A DNA stretch of 64,000 nt from Ruegeria sp. HKCCA6707 (GCF_013033515.1 NZ_WQEG01000008.1:1-64000), one strand, 5' to 3'. Shown: positions 44,464-54,637, counted from the first letter of the stretch. Numbers and translations: made by a program. The notes: generated by a model from the sequence alone, not told the origin.

Positions 44464-45366
44464 ATGACCACACAGACCACCCCGACCGAGGTAGAAGGAC
44501 AGGACGCCGCACCGCAAACGCTCAGCGTTGTGATCCCCGCCTATAATGAGGAAAATGCCGTCCGCGCGACGGTGGAAGATGTGCGCGAACATCTGGCCCC
44601 CTTGGGGATCGACTATGAGATCATCGTTGTGGATGATGGGTCCGAAGACAATACCCGCGCCGAAGCCGAGGCCAGCGGCGCGATTGTCGAATGCAATCAG
44701 GTCAATTCTGGCTACGGGGCCTCGCTGAAGCGCGGTGTGCGCCGGTCGAAATACGAGTATGTCGCCATTCTGGATGCCGATGGCACCTATCCCGCGCGGT
44801 ATCTGCCCGAGATGCTGGAGATGTGCCGCCATCAGGATATGGTGGTCGGAGATCGCGGTGCGGCGATGAAAAACGTCCCGCTGTTGCGGCGCCCGGCCAA
44901 GAAATTCCTCTTTGCCTTCGCTTCATTCCTGGCCGAGCGCAAGATCAATGATCTGAACTCGGGCCTGCGCGTGTTCCGACGGTCCGAACTGATCCCTTTC
45001 CTGCCACTGCTGCCGCAGAACTTTTCGTTTACCACAACGATCACCCTTTGCATGACGTCAAACGGCAAGCGCATGGTCTATACGCCCATCGAATACGGCA
45101 AGAGGGTTGGCAAATCGAAGATCAAACCGATTGATTTCATCAATTTCATCATTCTGATTCTGCGCATCTCAACCCTGTTCAACCCATTGCGTGTGTTCAT
45201 CCCGCTGGGGCTGGTGTTCATGGGGCTGGGTCTGATCAAGCTGATCTATGACATCTTTGTCGGCAACCTGTCGGAGAGTGCGATCTTTGCCTTCCTGGCC
45301 GCGATAATGATCTGGTCGCTTGGGTTGATCGCCGACATGATCTCGCGCCTGCATCTGAGGCCGTGA
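44464..45366 (+). CDS. DPM-synthase-like glycosyltransferase family 2
   Basis: 300 residues. LSVVIPAYNEENAVRATVED, IIVVDDGSEDNTR and AILDADGTYPARYLPEML (metal and nucleotide). C-terminal pair of TM helices (LRVFIPLGLVFMGLGLIKL and AIFAFLAAIMIWSLGL). Such enzymes make polyprenyl-phosphate sugars. ATG at 44464 with GGAG upstream is preferred over 44443. The next gene, a flippase-like protein, starts 1 nt after its stop. Confidence 0.88.
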   Translation: MTTQTTPTEVEGQDAAPQTLSVVIPAYNEENAVRATVEDVREHLAPLGIDYEIIVVDDGSEDNTRAEAEASGAIVECNQVNSGYGASLKRGVRRSKYEYVAILDADGTYPARYLPEMLEMCRHQDMVVGDRGAAMKNVPLLRRPAKKFLFAFASFLAERKINDLNSGLRVFRRSELIPFLPLLPQNFSFTTTITLCMTSNGKRMVYTPIEYGKRVGKSKIKPIDFINFIILILRISTLFNPLRVFIPLGLVFMGLGLIKLIYDIFVGNLSESAIFAFLAAIMIWSLGLIADMISRLHLRP

Positions 45367-45367
45367 C

Positions 45368-46342
45368 GTGACGCAAGCCCCGCATAGCCCTCGTTTCAGC
45401 CGCAAATGGTTGATCCGTGCCGCAGGTTCCGGCCTGTTGCTGGCGGTGCTGTTTTGGCTGTTGCCCTGGGATGCGATCAGGGCCGGGTTTCAGGCCACAC
45501 CTTTGTGGGTCTTTGCGGCGGTTCTGGCGATCTTCGTCCTGGCTCATCTGGGGGCGGCTTTGAAATGGCGGATGCTTCTTGGCCCGGATATGCCCATCGG
45601 TACCACTTTTCGCGCGCATTTTGCCGGGCTGGCCGCAAATCTGTGCTTGCCGGGCGCCGTTGGTGGCGACGCCGTGCGTGCTGCGATGGCACAGGCGCAG
45701 CTGCGCGATGGGCCTCGGGTTGTAGCTGTGGCGATGATCGACCGGGTGATCGACATGGTCGCCTTGCTGATGCTGTCGGCACTTGGACTGTTGCTGGCGC
45801 GCGGGCATGAGACCGGCTTGGCCATCATCTTGCAAACGCTGGTTGTGCTTGCTCTGGTGATCGCCGGGTTTCTGGCCCTGCCCCGGCTCTTGCCGATGAT
45901 CTGGAGGGTGATCCCCGCTTTGCCCGGGCGCGGCTTTGGCGAACGGCTGGCCGACAGTTTCCGCCTGTTGGCGGCACGTCCAGCCCTGCTGGTCAGCGTG
46001 TTTCTCGCCTCAAGCGTCGTGCAGATCGTTTTGGTCTCGATCGCCTGGTGGCTGGCTGTTGCCGCTGGCGCTGGTGTGGCCTTCTGGCCCTGGCTGTTTG
46101 CCTGGCCTTTGGCGAAACTGGTGGCCGTTCTGCCGGTGTCACTGAACGGTCTGGGCCTGCGTGAGGCCACGCTGGCCGGCTTTCTTTTGCCCTTCGGGGC
46201 CCATGCACCTGCGGTGGTGGCCGCGGGCCTGATCTGGCAAGCGGTGTTGTTTGCCGCCGGCGCCTTGGGCGCAATGATATTGGTTTCGACCGGCCAGGGC
46301 CTGAGCTTTGGTCGCAAAGAGGATATTATCAGCAGTGAATAA
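45368..46342 (+). CDS. Lysylphosphatidylglycerol-synthase-TM/AglD-like flippase-domain protein
   Basis: 324-residue polytopic protein (about 8 TM) starting from a GTG. The motif LPGAVGGDAVRAAMAQ and AVAMIDRVIDM match the flippase-like domain found beside polyprenyl-glycan glycosyltransferases and in LPG synthase. It probably moves a lipid-linked sugar. Position directly after the DPM-like gene supports that. It ends 8 nt into the next gene. Confidence 0.82.
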   Translation: MTQAPHSPRFSRKWLIRAAGSGLLLAVLFWLLPWDAIRAGFQATPLWVFAAVLAIFVLAHLGAALKWRMLLGPDMPIGTTFRAHFAGLAANLCLPGAVGGDAVRAAMAQAQLRDGPRVVAVAMIDRVIDMVALLMLSALGLLLARGHETGLAIILQTLVVLALVIAGFLALPRLLPMIWRVIPALPGRGFGERLADSFRLLAARPALLVSVFLASSVVQIVLVSIAWWLAVAAGAGVAFWPWLFAWPLAKLVAVLPVSLNGLGLREATLAGFLLPFGAHAPAVVAAGLIWQAVLFAAGALGAMILVSTGQGLSFGRKEDIISSE

Positions 46343-47774
46343 ACCGGTGGAACAAAAACCCAAATACACCATTCTGGGCGGCGGCCCCGCAGGGCTTGCG
46401 ACGGCACATCTGCTGGCGCGCGACACCGAGGCCGAGATCGCCTTGATCGACCGCGCGCCGAAGCTGGGCGGCAATGCCGGATCTTTTAAGATCGAAGGCA
46501 TTATCACCGACTATGGCTCGCACCGGTTTCACCCGGCGGCGGACCCCCATGTGATGAATGAGGTCAAATCGCTCTTGGGCGATGACCTTTTGCTGCGCCC
46601 GCGCCATGGCCGGATCCGGTTGGGGGGACGTTGGATTCACTTTCCGCTCAAACTGGGGAATGCGTTGAAATCACTCCCCCTGCCTTTCGCCACATCCTTG
46701 GTCCGCGACATGGTCACCGGCCCGCTGCGCCGCGCGCCCGAGGGTCCGGCGACCTTTTCCAGCGTATTGCTGAAAGGTCTGGGACCTACGATCTCGGAAA
46801 ATTTCTACTTCCCTTATGTGCGCAAGCTGTGGGGGCTCGATCCCAGTGCGCTGGCGGTCAAATTGGCTGAACGACGCGTGTCGGGTTCATCCGTGTCAAA
46901 GATCGTAATGAAGATGGTGCGTATGCTGCCCGGGTTGCGCGGCGAGACCACGGGGCGGTTTTTCTACCCCCGCAAAGGGTTTGGCCAGATCTGCGAGTCG
47001 ATGGTAGAAAGCGCGCGCCAAAACGGGGCTGAAATCCGTCTGGAGGAAGGCATCGAACGGGTCGAGCGTGACGGCAACACCGTCACCGCTGTGATCACCA
47101 AAGACAAGGCCGGGGTTGAGACGCGGCATGAAAGCAGCCAGGTACTGTCAACCATTCCGCTGACCGCGCTTCTGAAAGCCATGCATCCGGCGCCACCGCC
47201 CGAGATCGTCGCGGCCGCCGAGGCGATCCGGTTCCGCAGCATGATCCTAATCTACATGGTGCTCGAAACCGGCCAGTTCACGGAATATGACGCACATTAT
47301 TTCCCCGAGATCTCGATCCCGATCAGTCGGATGTCAGAGACCAAGAACTACAACAACGTGACCGCCCCCGAAGGCCTGACCGTTTTGTGCGCCGAGCTGC
47401 CCTGCGACCCAACCGATCCCTGGTGGGAGATGTCTGATGATGAGCTGGGCGCGCATTTCCAGCAATGGCTGGGCAGCGTCGATCTTCCGGTGAATGTGCC
47501 AGTGCGCAAAGTGATCACGCGGCGTTTGTCGCATGCTTATCCGGTCTATGATGTGGACTATGCCGATCACTTCGCGGTGGTCGATGACTGGCTGGAATCG
47601 CTGGATGGGTTGGTCAATTTTGGCCGTCAGGGCCTTTTTGCCCATGACAATACGCACCACGCCTTTGCCATGTCCTTTGGCATCGCCGATTGTCTGGGGG
47701 CCGATGGGTCCTTTGATCAGGCGAAGTGGACGCAATACCGCGAAAAATTCTCGCATCACGTGGTGGAGGATTAG
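46335..47774 (+). CDS. FAD-dependent amine-oxidase/UGM-like oxidoreductase 2
   Basis: 479 residues from a GTG at 46335. Dinucleotide motif [18 protein letters not shown], then [22 protein letters not shown]; the C-terminal [21 protein letters not shown] mirrors the first paralogue. The pair brackets a block of glycosyltransferase, epimerase and flippase genes. No mutase substrate residues can be assigned from here. A ribosome site GAGG lies 12 nt upstream. Confidence 0.75.
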   Translation: MNKPVEQKPKYTILGGGPAGLATAHLLARDTEAEIALIDRAPKLGGNAGSFKIEGIITDYGSHRFHPAADPHVMNEVKSLLGDDLLLRPRHGRIRLGGRWIHFPLKLGNALKSLPLPFATSLVRDMVTGPLRRAPEGPATFSSVLLKGLGPTISENFYFPYVRKLWGLDPSALAVKLAERRVSGSSVSKIVMKMVRMLPGLRGETTGRFFYPRKGFGQICESMVESARQNGAEIRLEEGIERVERDGNTVTAVITKDKAGVETRHESSQVLSTIPLTALLKAMHPAPPPEIVAAAEAIRFRSMILIYMVLETGQFTEYDAHYFPEISIPISRMSETKNYNNVTAPEGLTVLCAELPCDPTDPWWEMSDDELGAHFQQWLGSVDLPVNVPVRKVITRRLSHAYPVYDVDYADHFAVVDDWLESLDGLVNFGRQGLFAHDNTHHAFAMSFGIADCLGADGSFDQAKWTQYREKFSHHVVED

Positions 47775-47778
47775 ACGC

Positions 47779-48537
47779 TTGGCAAACCCGGTGATCGATA
47801 TTCTGATGTATCATTCGATTTCCGACGCAGGCGGGCCGACGTCGATTGCGCCGGATATCTTTGCGGCGCAGATGCAGGTTGTGGCCGATTCCGGCGTTGC
47901 GCTGATCACGCTGGATGATCTGGCGGATCATGCAAAGCTGCCTGCGCGGTCTTGCATTGTGACTTTCGATGACGGGTTCGAAGATTTCGCCAAAACCGCC
48001 TGGCCAACCATGGCCAAGCTCGGCGTTCCTGCCATTGTTTATCTGCCGACCGGATGTATGGGCGGTGCCGAGAACTGGCGCGGCTCCAATACGCCACCCC
48101 GCCCATTGATGAACTGGGACACGGTGCGTGATCTGGCCAGTGACGGCGTGCAGTTTGGCAGCCATACGGTGGCGCATCCCGATCTGGATGGGTTGGATGA
48201 GGCACAGCTGGAACAAGAGCTGGTTCAATCCAAAGCGACGCTTGAAGACAAGCTTGGCCGCCAAATCCGCCATTTCGCCCCTCCTTACGGGCGGGCACAG
48301 GCGCGCGTGCGAGCCCGGATCGCGCAGCATTATGATACCTCGGTCGGCACGCGACTGGGTTGTGCGGCAGCATCCGGCGACCTGCATGATCTGCCCCGGC
48401 TTGAGATGTTCTATTACCGCGACCCCAACCGCCTGCGCGCGCATCTGCGTGGACGCGGGCGCAGTTATCTGGGGTTGCGGCGTGGGTTGCGCGCAGTGCG
48501 AGACCTGAGTTCCAAACCCTGGGAGCGGACAACATGA
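47779..48537 (+). CDS. Polysaccharide deacetylase
   Basis: 252-residue NodB-like esterase. [14 protein letters not shown] has the catalytic and metal Asp pair, and [14 protein letters not shown] the two metal His. Start is TTG at 47779 after GGAGG; an apparent in-frame start at 47533 lies inside the previous gene. It would remove N- or O-acetyl groups from a glycan. No signal peptide is visible, so action on a cytoplasmic (lipid-linked) intermediate is likely. Confidence 0.87.
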   Translation: MANPVIDILMYHSISDAGGPTSIAPDIFAAQMQVVADSGVALITLDDLADHAKLPARSCIVTFDDGFEDFAKTAWPTMAKLGVPAIVYLPTGCMGGAENWRGSNTPPRPLMNWDTVRDLASDGVQFGSHTVAHPDLDGLDEAQLEQELVQSKATLEDKLGRQIRHFAPPYGRAQARVRARIAQHYDTSVGTRLGCAAASGDLHDLPRLEMFYYRDPNRLRAHLRGRGRSYLGLRRGLRAVRDLSSKPWERTT

Positions 48538-49289
48538 GCGCTTTGCAATCCATCGCCCGCAAAGTGCTGCCAGAAAGCACGCGCCGCTGGATCACCGTTC
48601 AGCGTCAGAAGCACCGCCTGCAATGGCCGCGCGCGGGATCCATCGATTTTGGTGATTTCGATCGGCTGGCCCCGGTGTCCAACATCTTTGGCTTTGATCG
48701 CGGTCAAGCCATTGACCGCTATTACATCGAGGCGTTTCTGCGCCAGAACCGCGCCGACATCACGGGCCGCTGCCTGGAGCTGGGTGACCCGGCCTATATC
48801 GAGAAATATGGCCAGAATGTCTCGCAAGCGGATGTGTTGCATTATGTCGAAGGCAACCCGCAGGCCACCATTGTGGGCGATCTGACCAACGCGCCGCATA
48901 TTCCCGACAACAGTTTTGACTGCATCATCTTCACGCAAACCATTCAGATGATCTATGAGCCGCGCGCCGCATTTCAGACTCTGTACCGGATTCTGAAACC
49001 GGGTGGCGTGGCTTTGATAACATCAGCAGGAATCGCCAAGATCGGACGCCGCCTTGGTCGCGACGATTGGGGCGAATACTGGCACTTCACCGCTCAATCC
49101 CTAAACGCAATGGCCCTAGAATTCTGGGCCGAAGACGGGATCACCATTCACAGTTATGGAAATGTAATGACCGCATGTGCCTTCCTTCAGGGCCTGGCCG
49201 CTGAGGAACTTTTGCCCGCTCAACTGGACCACCGAGATGAGGATTTCGAAGTCATCGTAACCGCACGATTGCAAAAGGAGGGCGCATGA
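48534..49289 (+). CDS. SAM-dependent methyltransferase
   Basis: 251 residues of the methyltransferase type-11 class. The SAM site is around [18 protein letters not shown] and [15 protein letters not shown], with [14 protein letters not shown] the post-II strand. ATGA overlap with the deacetylase and ATGA overlap with the pyruvyltransferase show strict co-translation. Probably methylates a sugar hydroxyl of the same glycan. Confidence 0.82.
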   Translation: MSALQSIARKVLPESTRRWITVQRQKHRLQWPRAGSIDFGDFDRLAPVSNIFGFDRGQAIDRYYIEAFLRQNRADITGRCLELGDPAYIEKYGQNVSQADVLHYVEGNPQATIVGDLTNAPHIPDNSFDCIIFTQTIQMIYEPRAAFQTLYRILKPGGVALITSAGIAKIGRRLGRDDWGEYWHFTAQSLNAMALEFWAEDGITIHSYGNVMTACAFLQGLAAEELLPAQLDHRDEDFEVIVTARLQKEGA

Positions 49290-50824
49290 CAGAGATCATC
49301 CTGACGCCCGAGCAGATGCGCGGTGCACATGACTATCTTGGCGGTGACACAACCGTTCTGGGCCAGCTGTTTGATCAGGCCGAGCCCGGCCGGACCGTTA
49401 AGCTGCCTGTCACGCCTGAGACGGTGTTCCACATCGAAGGCATCTGGCGGCTGTTGGTCGACAAAGGGCTGAAGCCGTCCTTGATGCCTTCGGAAGGGTT
49501 GAACGCGCGGGAAGAGGAATTTGTCCACGACTTCAAACATTTCTTCCTGAAATCAGCCCCTCCAGGAGAGGCGAACCCGTCTTCGATGCTGTCGGATGCA
49601 ATGGCTTTGTTGTGCCATGGCACAATGGCGTTTTTGACGCTGGGCCCCGGCCCGGTACCCGAGCGAAAGACCATGCCATCGGTGGTTCTGATTGGAGCCT
49701 ATGGGGGCGAACATGTCGGAGATGCGGCCATTCTGGGCGGCGTTTTGCTGGGCCTGCATCATGACTACGGCACTGTCCACGCTACGATCATGAGCAAACG
49801 CCCCGAACACACGCGGCGCTTGGCCTCAGCGCTGGATACTCCGGTTGAGGTGACCGTAGTGCCCTATGGGCATCGTGAAATTGGCAAGGAAATCGCGGCC
49901 AGCGATGGGCTTGTCTTTGCCGGTGGCCCGCTGATGGATCTGCCGCGCATGTTGGTGATGCATCTGAAAGCTGCTCGCCTTGCAGCAATCCATCAGGTTC
50001 CATTTGTGGTGCGCAATGTGGGCGTTGGACCGTTCAAACGCAAACTCTCTCGCTGGATTGCGCGGCAGATTGCCATGCATGCGGCTGTGTTCACAGTACG
50101 CACCAGCAAGGCCGCAAAAGCGCCCGAGCTTAAGGGGATCGACGTCAAGATCGGCCATGATCCGGCCTTTGATTATCTCAACAGCCGACCTGCTGACCTG
50201 GGCAAGCTGACGGCGCCCGAACAGCAATCGGTGGATCAGCTGCTGGACGGCACCAAAGGGCGGACGCTAATCGGCGTCAATATACGGCCCATTCGGCATG
50301 ATTGGTCTGACCGTGGTGAGGCATTTTCACGCGAGGCCGAAAAGCGGTGCTATGAGGAATGCAGCAAGGCGATGATCCAACTGGCGCAAACCAGCACCCA
50401 GCCGGTGACGTTTGTGTTTTTCCCGATGAACCCGATCCAGCTGGGCGCATCGGATCTGGAATCGGCCTTTATCCTGCATCAGATCGTAGAAGATCAGATT
50501 GATTTCCGGGTGCTTGAAGCTGACCCGGACGTGGATGGAGTGCTGTATCTGCTCCGCCGACTGGACGCGGCCATCGCAATGCGCTTCCATGGTTGTATCT
50601 TCTGCCTGTCGCAACAGATCCCCACTTTCGGGATCGATTACTACCCAGGTCAGGGCGGTAAGGTCGAACAACTGTTCACGGATAATGATCTGAGCGCGCG
50701 GGTTCGGATCATGGATCAAGTGCAGGCAGATTGGCTGCAAGACGGCCTGGATGCGGTGGTTCAGCAACTGAACGCATCACCGGAGCACAAGGATATGAAG
50801 CAAAGCGCCGAGGGTATTGTTTAG
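49286..50824 (+). CDS. Polysaccharide pyruvyl transferase-family protein with N-terminal extension
   Basis: 512 residues. The pyruvyl-transferase domain begins near residue 130: VVLIGAYGGEHVGDAAILGG, LVFAGGPLMDLP, and later RRLDAAIAMRFHGCIFCL, the family core. The first 130 residues are a separate helical region without a known match. The enzyme would add ketal pyruvate (from PEP) to a terminal sugar. ATGA coupling with the methyltransferase. Confidence 0.85.
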   Translation: MTEIILTPEQMRGAHDYLGGDTTVLGQLFDQAEPGRTVKLPVTPETVFHIEGIWRLLVDKGLKPSLMPSEGLNAREEEFVHDFKHFFLKSAPPGEANPSSMLSDAMALLCHGTMAFLTLGPGPVPERKTMPSVVLIGAYGGEHVGDAAILGGVLLGLHHDYGTVHATIMSKRPEHTRRLASALDTPVEVTVVPYGHREIGKEIAASDGLVFAGGPLMDLPRMLVMHLKAARLAAIHQVPFVVRNVGVGPFKRKLSRWIARQIAMHAAVFTVRTSKAAKAPELKGIDVKIGHDPAFDYLNSRPADLGKLTAPEQQSVDQLLDGTKGRTLIGVNIRPIRHDWSDRGEAFSREAEKRCYEECSKAMIQLAQTSTQPVTFVFFPMNPIQLGASDLESAFILHQIVEDQIDFRVLEADPDVDGVLYLLRRLDAAIAMRFHGCIFCLSQQIPTFGIDYYPGQGGKVEQLFTDNDLSARVRIMDQVQADWLQDGLDAVVQQLNASPEHKDMKQSAEGIV

Positions 50825-50836
50825 AGGAGACATGTT

Positions 50837-51547
50837 ATGAGCGTTGGACAGAATATAACTGCGGGCAATGCAGATTGGACATTTGGCAACGACGTGCCCG
50901 ACACGTTTGTGGACCACATCAAGGTTTCGGTCCCGCTATATGAAAGCGGCCATGATCTGGTCTGTCAGCTATCTGATTATTTCGTGAAAAAGCAGGGTGT
51001 CGCCTATGAGATCGGCACCTCGACCGGAGAATTGCTGCGCAAACTGGCCGAACATAACAGCCATAAGCCTGATCTGCGCTGGATCGGTCTGGACGTCGAA
51101 GAGGCGATGATTGCAGCCGCGCGCAAACACTGCGCCGATATCCCCCAGATCGAGATCCTGAACGAAGACATCCGTTTGATGGAGCTGGAAAAGGCGGATC
51201 TGATTGTCAGCTATTATACGATGCAGTTCATCTCACCGCGCGACCGGCAAGCGGTCTTTGACAAGATCTATGAAACGCTCAATTGGGGCGGCGCCTTCAT
51301 CATGTTCGAAAAAGTGCGTGGACCGGATGCGCGGTTTCAGGACATCGTCACGCAGCTTTACAACGACTTCAAGCTCAAGAACGGGTTCTCACCGGAAGAG
51401 ATCATTGAAAAGTCGCGCTCGTTGAAAGGCGTGATGGAGCCGTTTTCCACCCAAGGCAATCTGGACCTGTTGGGCCGCGCCGGGTTCAAGGACATCATGA
51501 GCATTCAGAAATATATCTGTTTCGAAGGCTTCCTGGCGATCAAGTAA
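50837..51547 (+). CDS. CmoA-like methyltransferase in a polysaccharide operon
   Basis: 236 residues. SAM-binding AYEIGTSTGELLRKLAE and the CmoA-like IVSYYTMQFISPRDRQAVFDKIYETLNWGGAFIMFEK; also DFKLKNGFSPEEI and YICFEGFLAIK at the end. CmoA makes carboxy-SAM for tRNA wobble modification, but its usual partner CmoB is not here. It is 12 nt after the pyruvyltransferase gene. A sugar O-methyl- or carboxymethyl-transferase role is an inference. Confidence 0.7.
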   Translation: MSVGQNITAGNADWTFGNDVPDTFVDHIKVSVPLYESGHDLVCQLSDYFVKKQGVAYEIGTSTGELLRKLAEHNSHKPDLRWIGLDVEEAMIAAARKHCADIPQIEILNEDIRLMELEKADLIVSYYTMQFISPRDRQAVFDKIYETLNWGGAFIMFEKVRGPDARFQDIVTQLYNDFKLKNGFSPEEIIEKSRSLKGVMEPFSTQGNLDLLGRAGFKDIMSIQKYICFEGFLAIK

Positions 51548-51550
51548 AGT

Positions 51551-51570
51551 GTCCGGTCAAAAGACCGGAC
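51551..51570. terminator. Hairpin between convergent genes
   Basis: GTCCGGTC (51551-51558), loop AAAA, GACCGGAC (51563-51570), a perfect 8-bp stem. It starts 3 nt after the CmoA-like stop and includes the stop of the minus-strand PepSY gene. No T-run, but it probably terminates in both directions. Confidence 0.6.
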
Positions 51571-53068
51571 GCCCAAGGTTCCAGGTTAAGCTAGTGCCAT
51601 CAGGTAGTCGTACCGTGACCAGATTGTCGCTGTCTCCTGCGATCATCTGGAACCGGGCCTGCTGCCAGTCGGGAACGGATTCAAGCTGCACTGTCTTCGC
51701 AGCTTGACCGTTCAGCAGAATTTGTGCCTCAGCCCCTTCATAATCGGCCAATCGCAACCGCAGATCCAGCGGTTCACCCGCGCGCAGTTTGCCTTTGGCG
51801 AACAGTCGGGCCGATCCATCCAGTTGCAGGGGTGCATCATAGGCGGGGACGCGCGCCCAGCGATCTGGTTTGAAGGCAAACCCATAGATACCGGCTCCCA
51901 GTCCCAGAACGATGCCCAAGAGCAACAACCATTTCAGGCGGACCATGCCGTGCCACACAAGCGTCGGTGCATTGGGGGTGGGACCATCCAGCGCAGTTGT
52001 GATCCGCCGCGCATAGACAAGCATTCCGAAGATGGCCAGCCCGGTCAGCATCACACCAAAAGCAAACCACAAGATGCGCGTTGCCATACCGCCCCATATG
52101 CCGAAATGCAGGCTATCTGCTGCTTCTCGCAGGCGGGTCATGGGGCCCAGCTCTTGCGCTGTGAACGCACCGAGTACTGCCGTATTCGATGGATCCAATG
52201 TCACCTTGTTGGCCCGCCCGCGTACCAACCACGCGTCAGCCTGACCTTGCACAACGATGCTTTGCCCTGGGAATGACGGTAAGATCACCAGCTCAGGTTC
52301 CAAGGTTGGGATCTCATCCTGCGCTACGCTGACGGCTCGTAGCACATCAGCCCCATCAAAGCTTGAAGGCAGTGGTTGCTGGCGCTTTTCGATCGTTTCA
52401 GCTGCAGGATAATGATATGGTGTCAAGCTGAGCACCCCAGCAAAATAGTACAAACTGGTCAGCGCCACGACGACAAGAAAAGGAAGTGACCACAGCGCTG
52501 TTAGTCGATGCATACCTCCCCAATAGGATCGCGCATTCATCTCCCGTTTCGGCCAGCGGAAAAAGCCGCGCCAAAACCTGCGGTAGCTTATTAGACCGGT
52601 GATAATCAGAATGATCATTATCGGTGCGGCCAATGTCACAACAAGAGTTCCGACCACGTGCCGAGTCAATAGGCTGTCGTGGAACGATCGGAGGATTTCT
52701 TTGAAGTCAAGCTTACCCGTAATGCCTTGAATTTCACCGGTTTGCGGGTTGGTCCACACCAGCGCCTTTTCTCCCCAAGGGGTCAGAATTGTGGTGTTAT
52801 CCGCTACGAAGCCCGAAGCCTCACGCTCAATCCTCTCGATTCTGGCTTGCGGCCACTCGGTTCGGATATTGTCATAAATTGCAGCTACGGGCAGTGGTGC
52901 GCGCGGCGCATCCGCGCGGCGTGTACTATCAACCAACGCTTCGATTTCAGGTGCCAGAACCAGAACGGTGCCCGAGAGGAAAATGAGTGTCAGATACAGA
53001 ACGATATTCAGACCAAACCATGTATGCAGCCAAAACAAAAAAGAACGAAAAGACTTGCGGTTGCTCAT
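51557..53068 (-). CDS. PepSY-associated transmembrane protein
   Basis: 503 residues, starting MSNRKSFRSFLFWLHTWFGLN, the usual opening of PepSY_TM proteins associated with ferric-siderophore or flavin-electron transfer. About four TM segments (23-43, 140-160, 190-215, 335-360) flank two periplasmic PepSY-like regions; a last TM and C-terminal domain follow. It interrupts the polysaccharide genes on the minus strand and has no TonB receptor neighbour, so its role here is unknown; electron transfer or iron reduction is the family role. Confidence 0.8.
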   Translation of the reverse strand: MSNRKSFRSFLFWLHTWFGLNIVLYLTLIFLSGTVLVLAPEIEALVDSTRRADAPRAPLPVAAIYDNIRTEWPQARIERIEREASGFVADNTTILTPWGEKALVWTNPQTGEIQGITGKLDFKEILRSFHDSLLTRHVVGTLVVTLAAPIMIILIITGLISYRRFWRGFFRWPKREMNARSYWGGMHRLTALWSLPFLVVVALTSLYYFAGVLSLTPYHYPAAETIEKRQQPLPSSFDGADVLRAVSVAQDEIPTLEPELVILPSFPGQSIVVQGQADAWLVRGRANKVTLDPSNTAVLGAFTAQELGPMTRLREAADSLHFGIWGGMATRILWFAFGVMLTGLAIFGMLVYARRITTALDGPTPNAPTLVWHGMVRLKWLLLLGIVLGLGAGIYGFAFKPDRWARVPAYDAPLQLDGSARLFAKGKLRAGEPLDLRLRLADYEGAEAQILLNGQAAKTVQLESVPDWQQARFQMIAGDSDNLVTVRLPDGTSLTWNLGRPVF

Positions 53069-53130
53069 AATAGGTCCTGATAAACGCAGCTCGGCGCTCG
53101 GGTTAGTATATGCCCAATCCGCGTTGAGTC

Positions 53131-53152
53131 TATGCCGCGACCCTGCGGCATA
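53131..53152. other. 8-bp hairpin upstream of the PepSY gene
   Basis: TATGCCGC (53131-53138), loop GACCCT, GCGGCATA (53145-53152). Located between the Wzx-like stop (53165) and the PepSY start (53068). Either the terminator of the flippase operon or a regulatory dyad; no T-run. Confidence 0.4.
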
Positions 53153-53164
53153 TGTGCTTTGAAC

Positions 53165-54637
53165 TTAGTCTGAGGCGCGCTCGGGTGGCTTGGCATAAGC
53201 AACGCGCACGAGGTCGGAAAACAGGGATTTTCTACGTACCAATCCGCACAGAACAAATACCACCAAACCGGCAAATCCGGCCTGAACCCCCGTACCAAGC
53301 GCGAACCACACAGTCAGCGCCGCCAGCGCCGCAAGGCCCGGTATTACGCTCGGACGGATCAGGGACATCGCTCCGATCTGACGGTTCACAGCAAACTGCG
53401 TAATACAAGCGCTGGCGAAAACTGCGGCGAAAAAGCTTAGGGCGGCACCGACTGCGCCCAGATGAGGAATGCTTATTAGGGCTACGGTGATCAGGGCCAG
53501 TGCGCCTACGATCTCGGCGCGCAGCAGAAGCCTTTGTTTGCTCTTGGCAATCAGGGACCACCGCGCATGGCCGCTAAGCAACCGCAAGGGAAACACCCAG
53601 GACAGGCAGATCAAGACGGGGGCGGCCGTGGCGAAGGCCTCGCCAAACACAAGAGTCATGATCGGCGTGGCAAACAGCGTCAGGCTGAGTGCTACAAAAA
53701 TACCTCCCCAGGCTATCACATGGATTGAGGACTGCATCATCCGTTCCCATCCGGCAAGGTCATTGTGCAGGCTGCGGGTGATCGCCGGGTATAGGTTGAA
53801 GTGATAGATAAAGCTGAGCACCAGCAGCGAGATCACCAACCGCTGAGCCGCACCAAGCCAGGCCGATTGTTCGGGCTCGGCCAGAACCGACAGCAGCATC
53901 ATCGGCGCATAAAGCATGAAGGCCCAAAGCATGTTCGACAGACCAACCGCCGCTCCGGTTTTGAGGAAAGTCAGCGACTCGCGGATCGGCCAACCGGTTC
54001 GAAACGGCAGGCCCAGATAATACTGACCGGCAATGTAATAGACCGAAACCAGCAGCAACGTGGCGCATTCGATCCAGCCCACTGTTGCAATCGAGGTGCC
54101 CGGATGCACCAACAGAAACACGCCTGCGGCAAAGCCAAGCGAACGGATCGGGCGCGCCAGAGCCGCCAGATTCATATGTTCGAGCCCCTGAAACAGCCAT
54201 TCCTGTTTCAAGGGCGCAAAAATCAGGCTGGCGATATAGATCCACAAGAGCGTCTGGCCCGTTGGTGTCAGATTGGCAAGCAGTGACAGCAAAAAGGCCG
54301 CGGGAATGACGAACAGGGCCATGATAAACCGCGCAACCGGGATCTGGCTGGCCAGAACGCCGGCGTCTGCGGGCTTTACAGCCAGTGCCTTGACCCCGAT
54401 AGGCCCGACACCGCATTCGATGACGATGGCCGCAAAGGCAGCAATCGAAATAGCCAGCTCGATCGTTCCGTAATCTTCGGGGCTCAGCTGCCGTGCGAGA
54501 TAGGCGAAGGTGATGAACCCGACGACCATGCTCAGCGCCTGCCCTCCGGCCAACGACAACAGATCGCGCAGAAATTTGGGGCCCGATTGCGAGAAGAACT
54601 TGCCCAGCCAACTCGTCGGTTGATCACTCGGGGGCAT
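53165..54637 (-). CDS. Wzx-type oligosaccharide flippase (MATE/MVF)
   Basis: 490 residues with about 12-14 hydrophobic segments. LLSLAGGQALSMVVGFITFAYLARQLSPEDYG is the start typical of Wzx/RfbX flippases. Downstream gene of the GT39 transferase with a 14-nt overlap. Presumably moves an undecaprenyl-linked repeat unit of the glycan built by the neighbouring genes. No Wzy polymerase is obvious in the window. Confidence 0.87.
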   Translation of the reverse strand: MPPSDQPTSWLGKFFSQSGPKFLRDLLSLAGGQALSMVVGFITFAYLARQLSPEDYGTIELAISIAAFAAIVIECGVGPIGVKALAVKPADAGVLASQIPVARFIMALFVIPAAFLLSLLANLTPTGQTLLWIYIASLIFAPLKQEWLFQGLEHMNLAALARPIRSLGFAAGVFLLVHPGTSIATVGWIECATLLLVSVYYIAGQYYLGLPFRTGWPIRESLTFLKTGAAVGLSNMLWAFMLYAPMMLLSVLAEPEQSAWLGAAQRLVISLLVLSFIYHFNLYPAITRSLHNDLAGWERMMQSSIHVIAWGGIFVALSLTLFATPIMTLVFGEAFATAAPVLICLSWVFPLRLLSGHARWSLIAKSKQRLLLRAEIVGALALITVALISIPHLGAVGAALSFFAAVFASACITQFAVNRQIGAMSLIRPSVIPGLAALAALTVWFALGTGVQAGFAGLVVFVLCGLVRRKSLFSDLVRVAYAKPPERASD

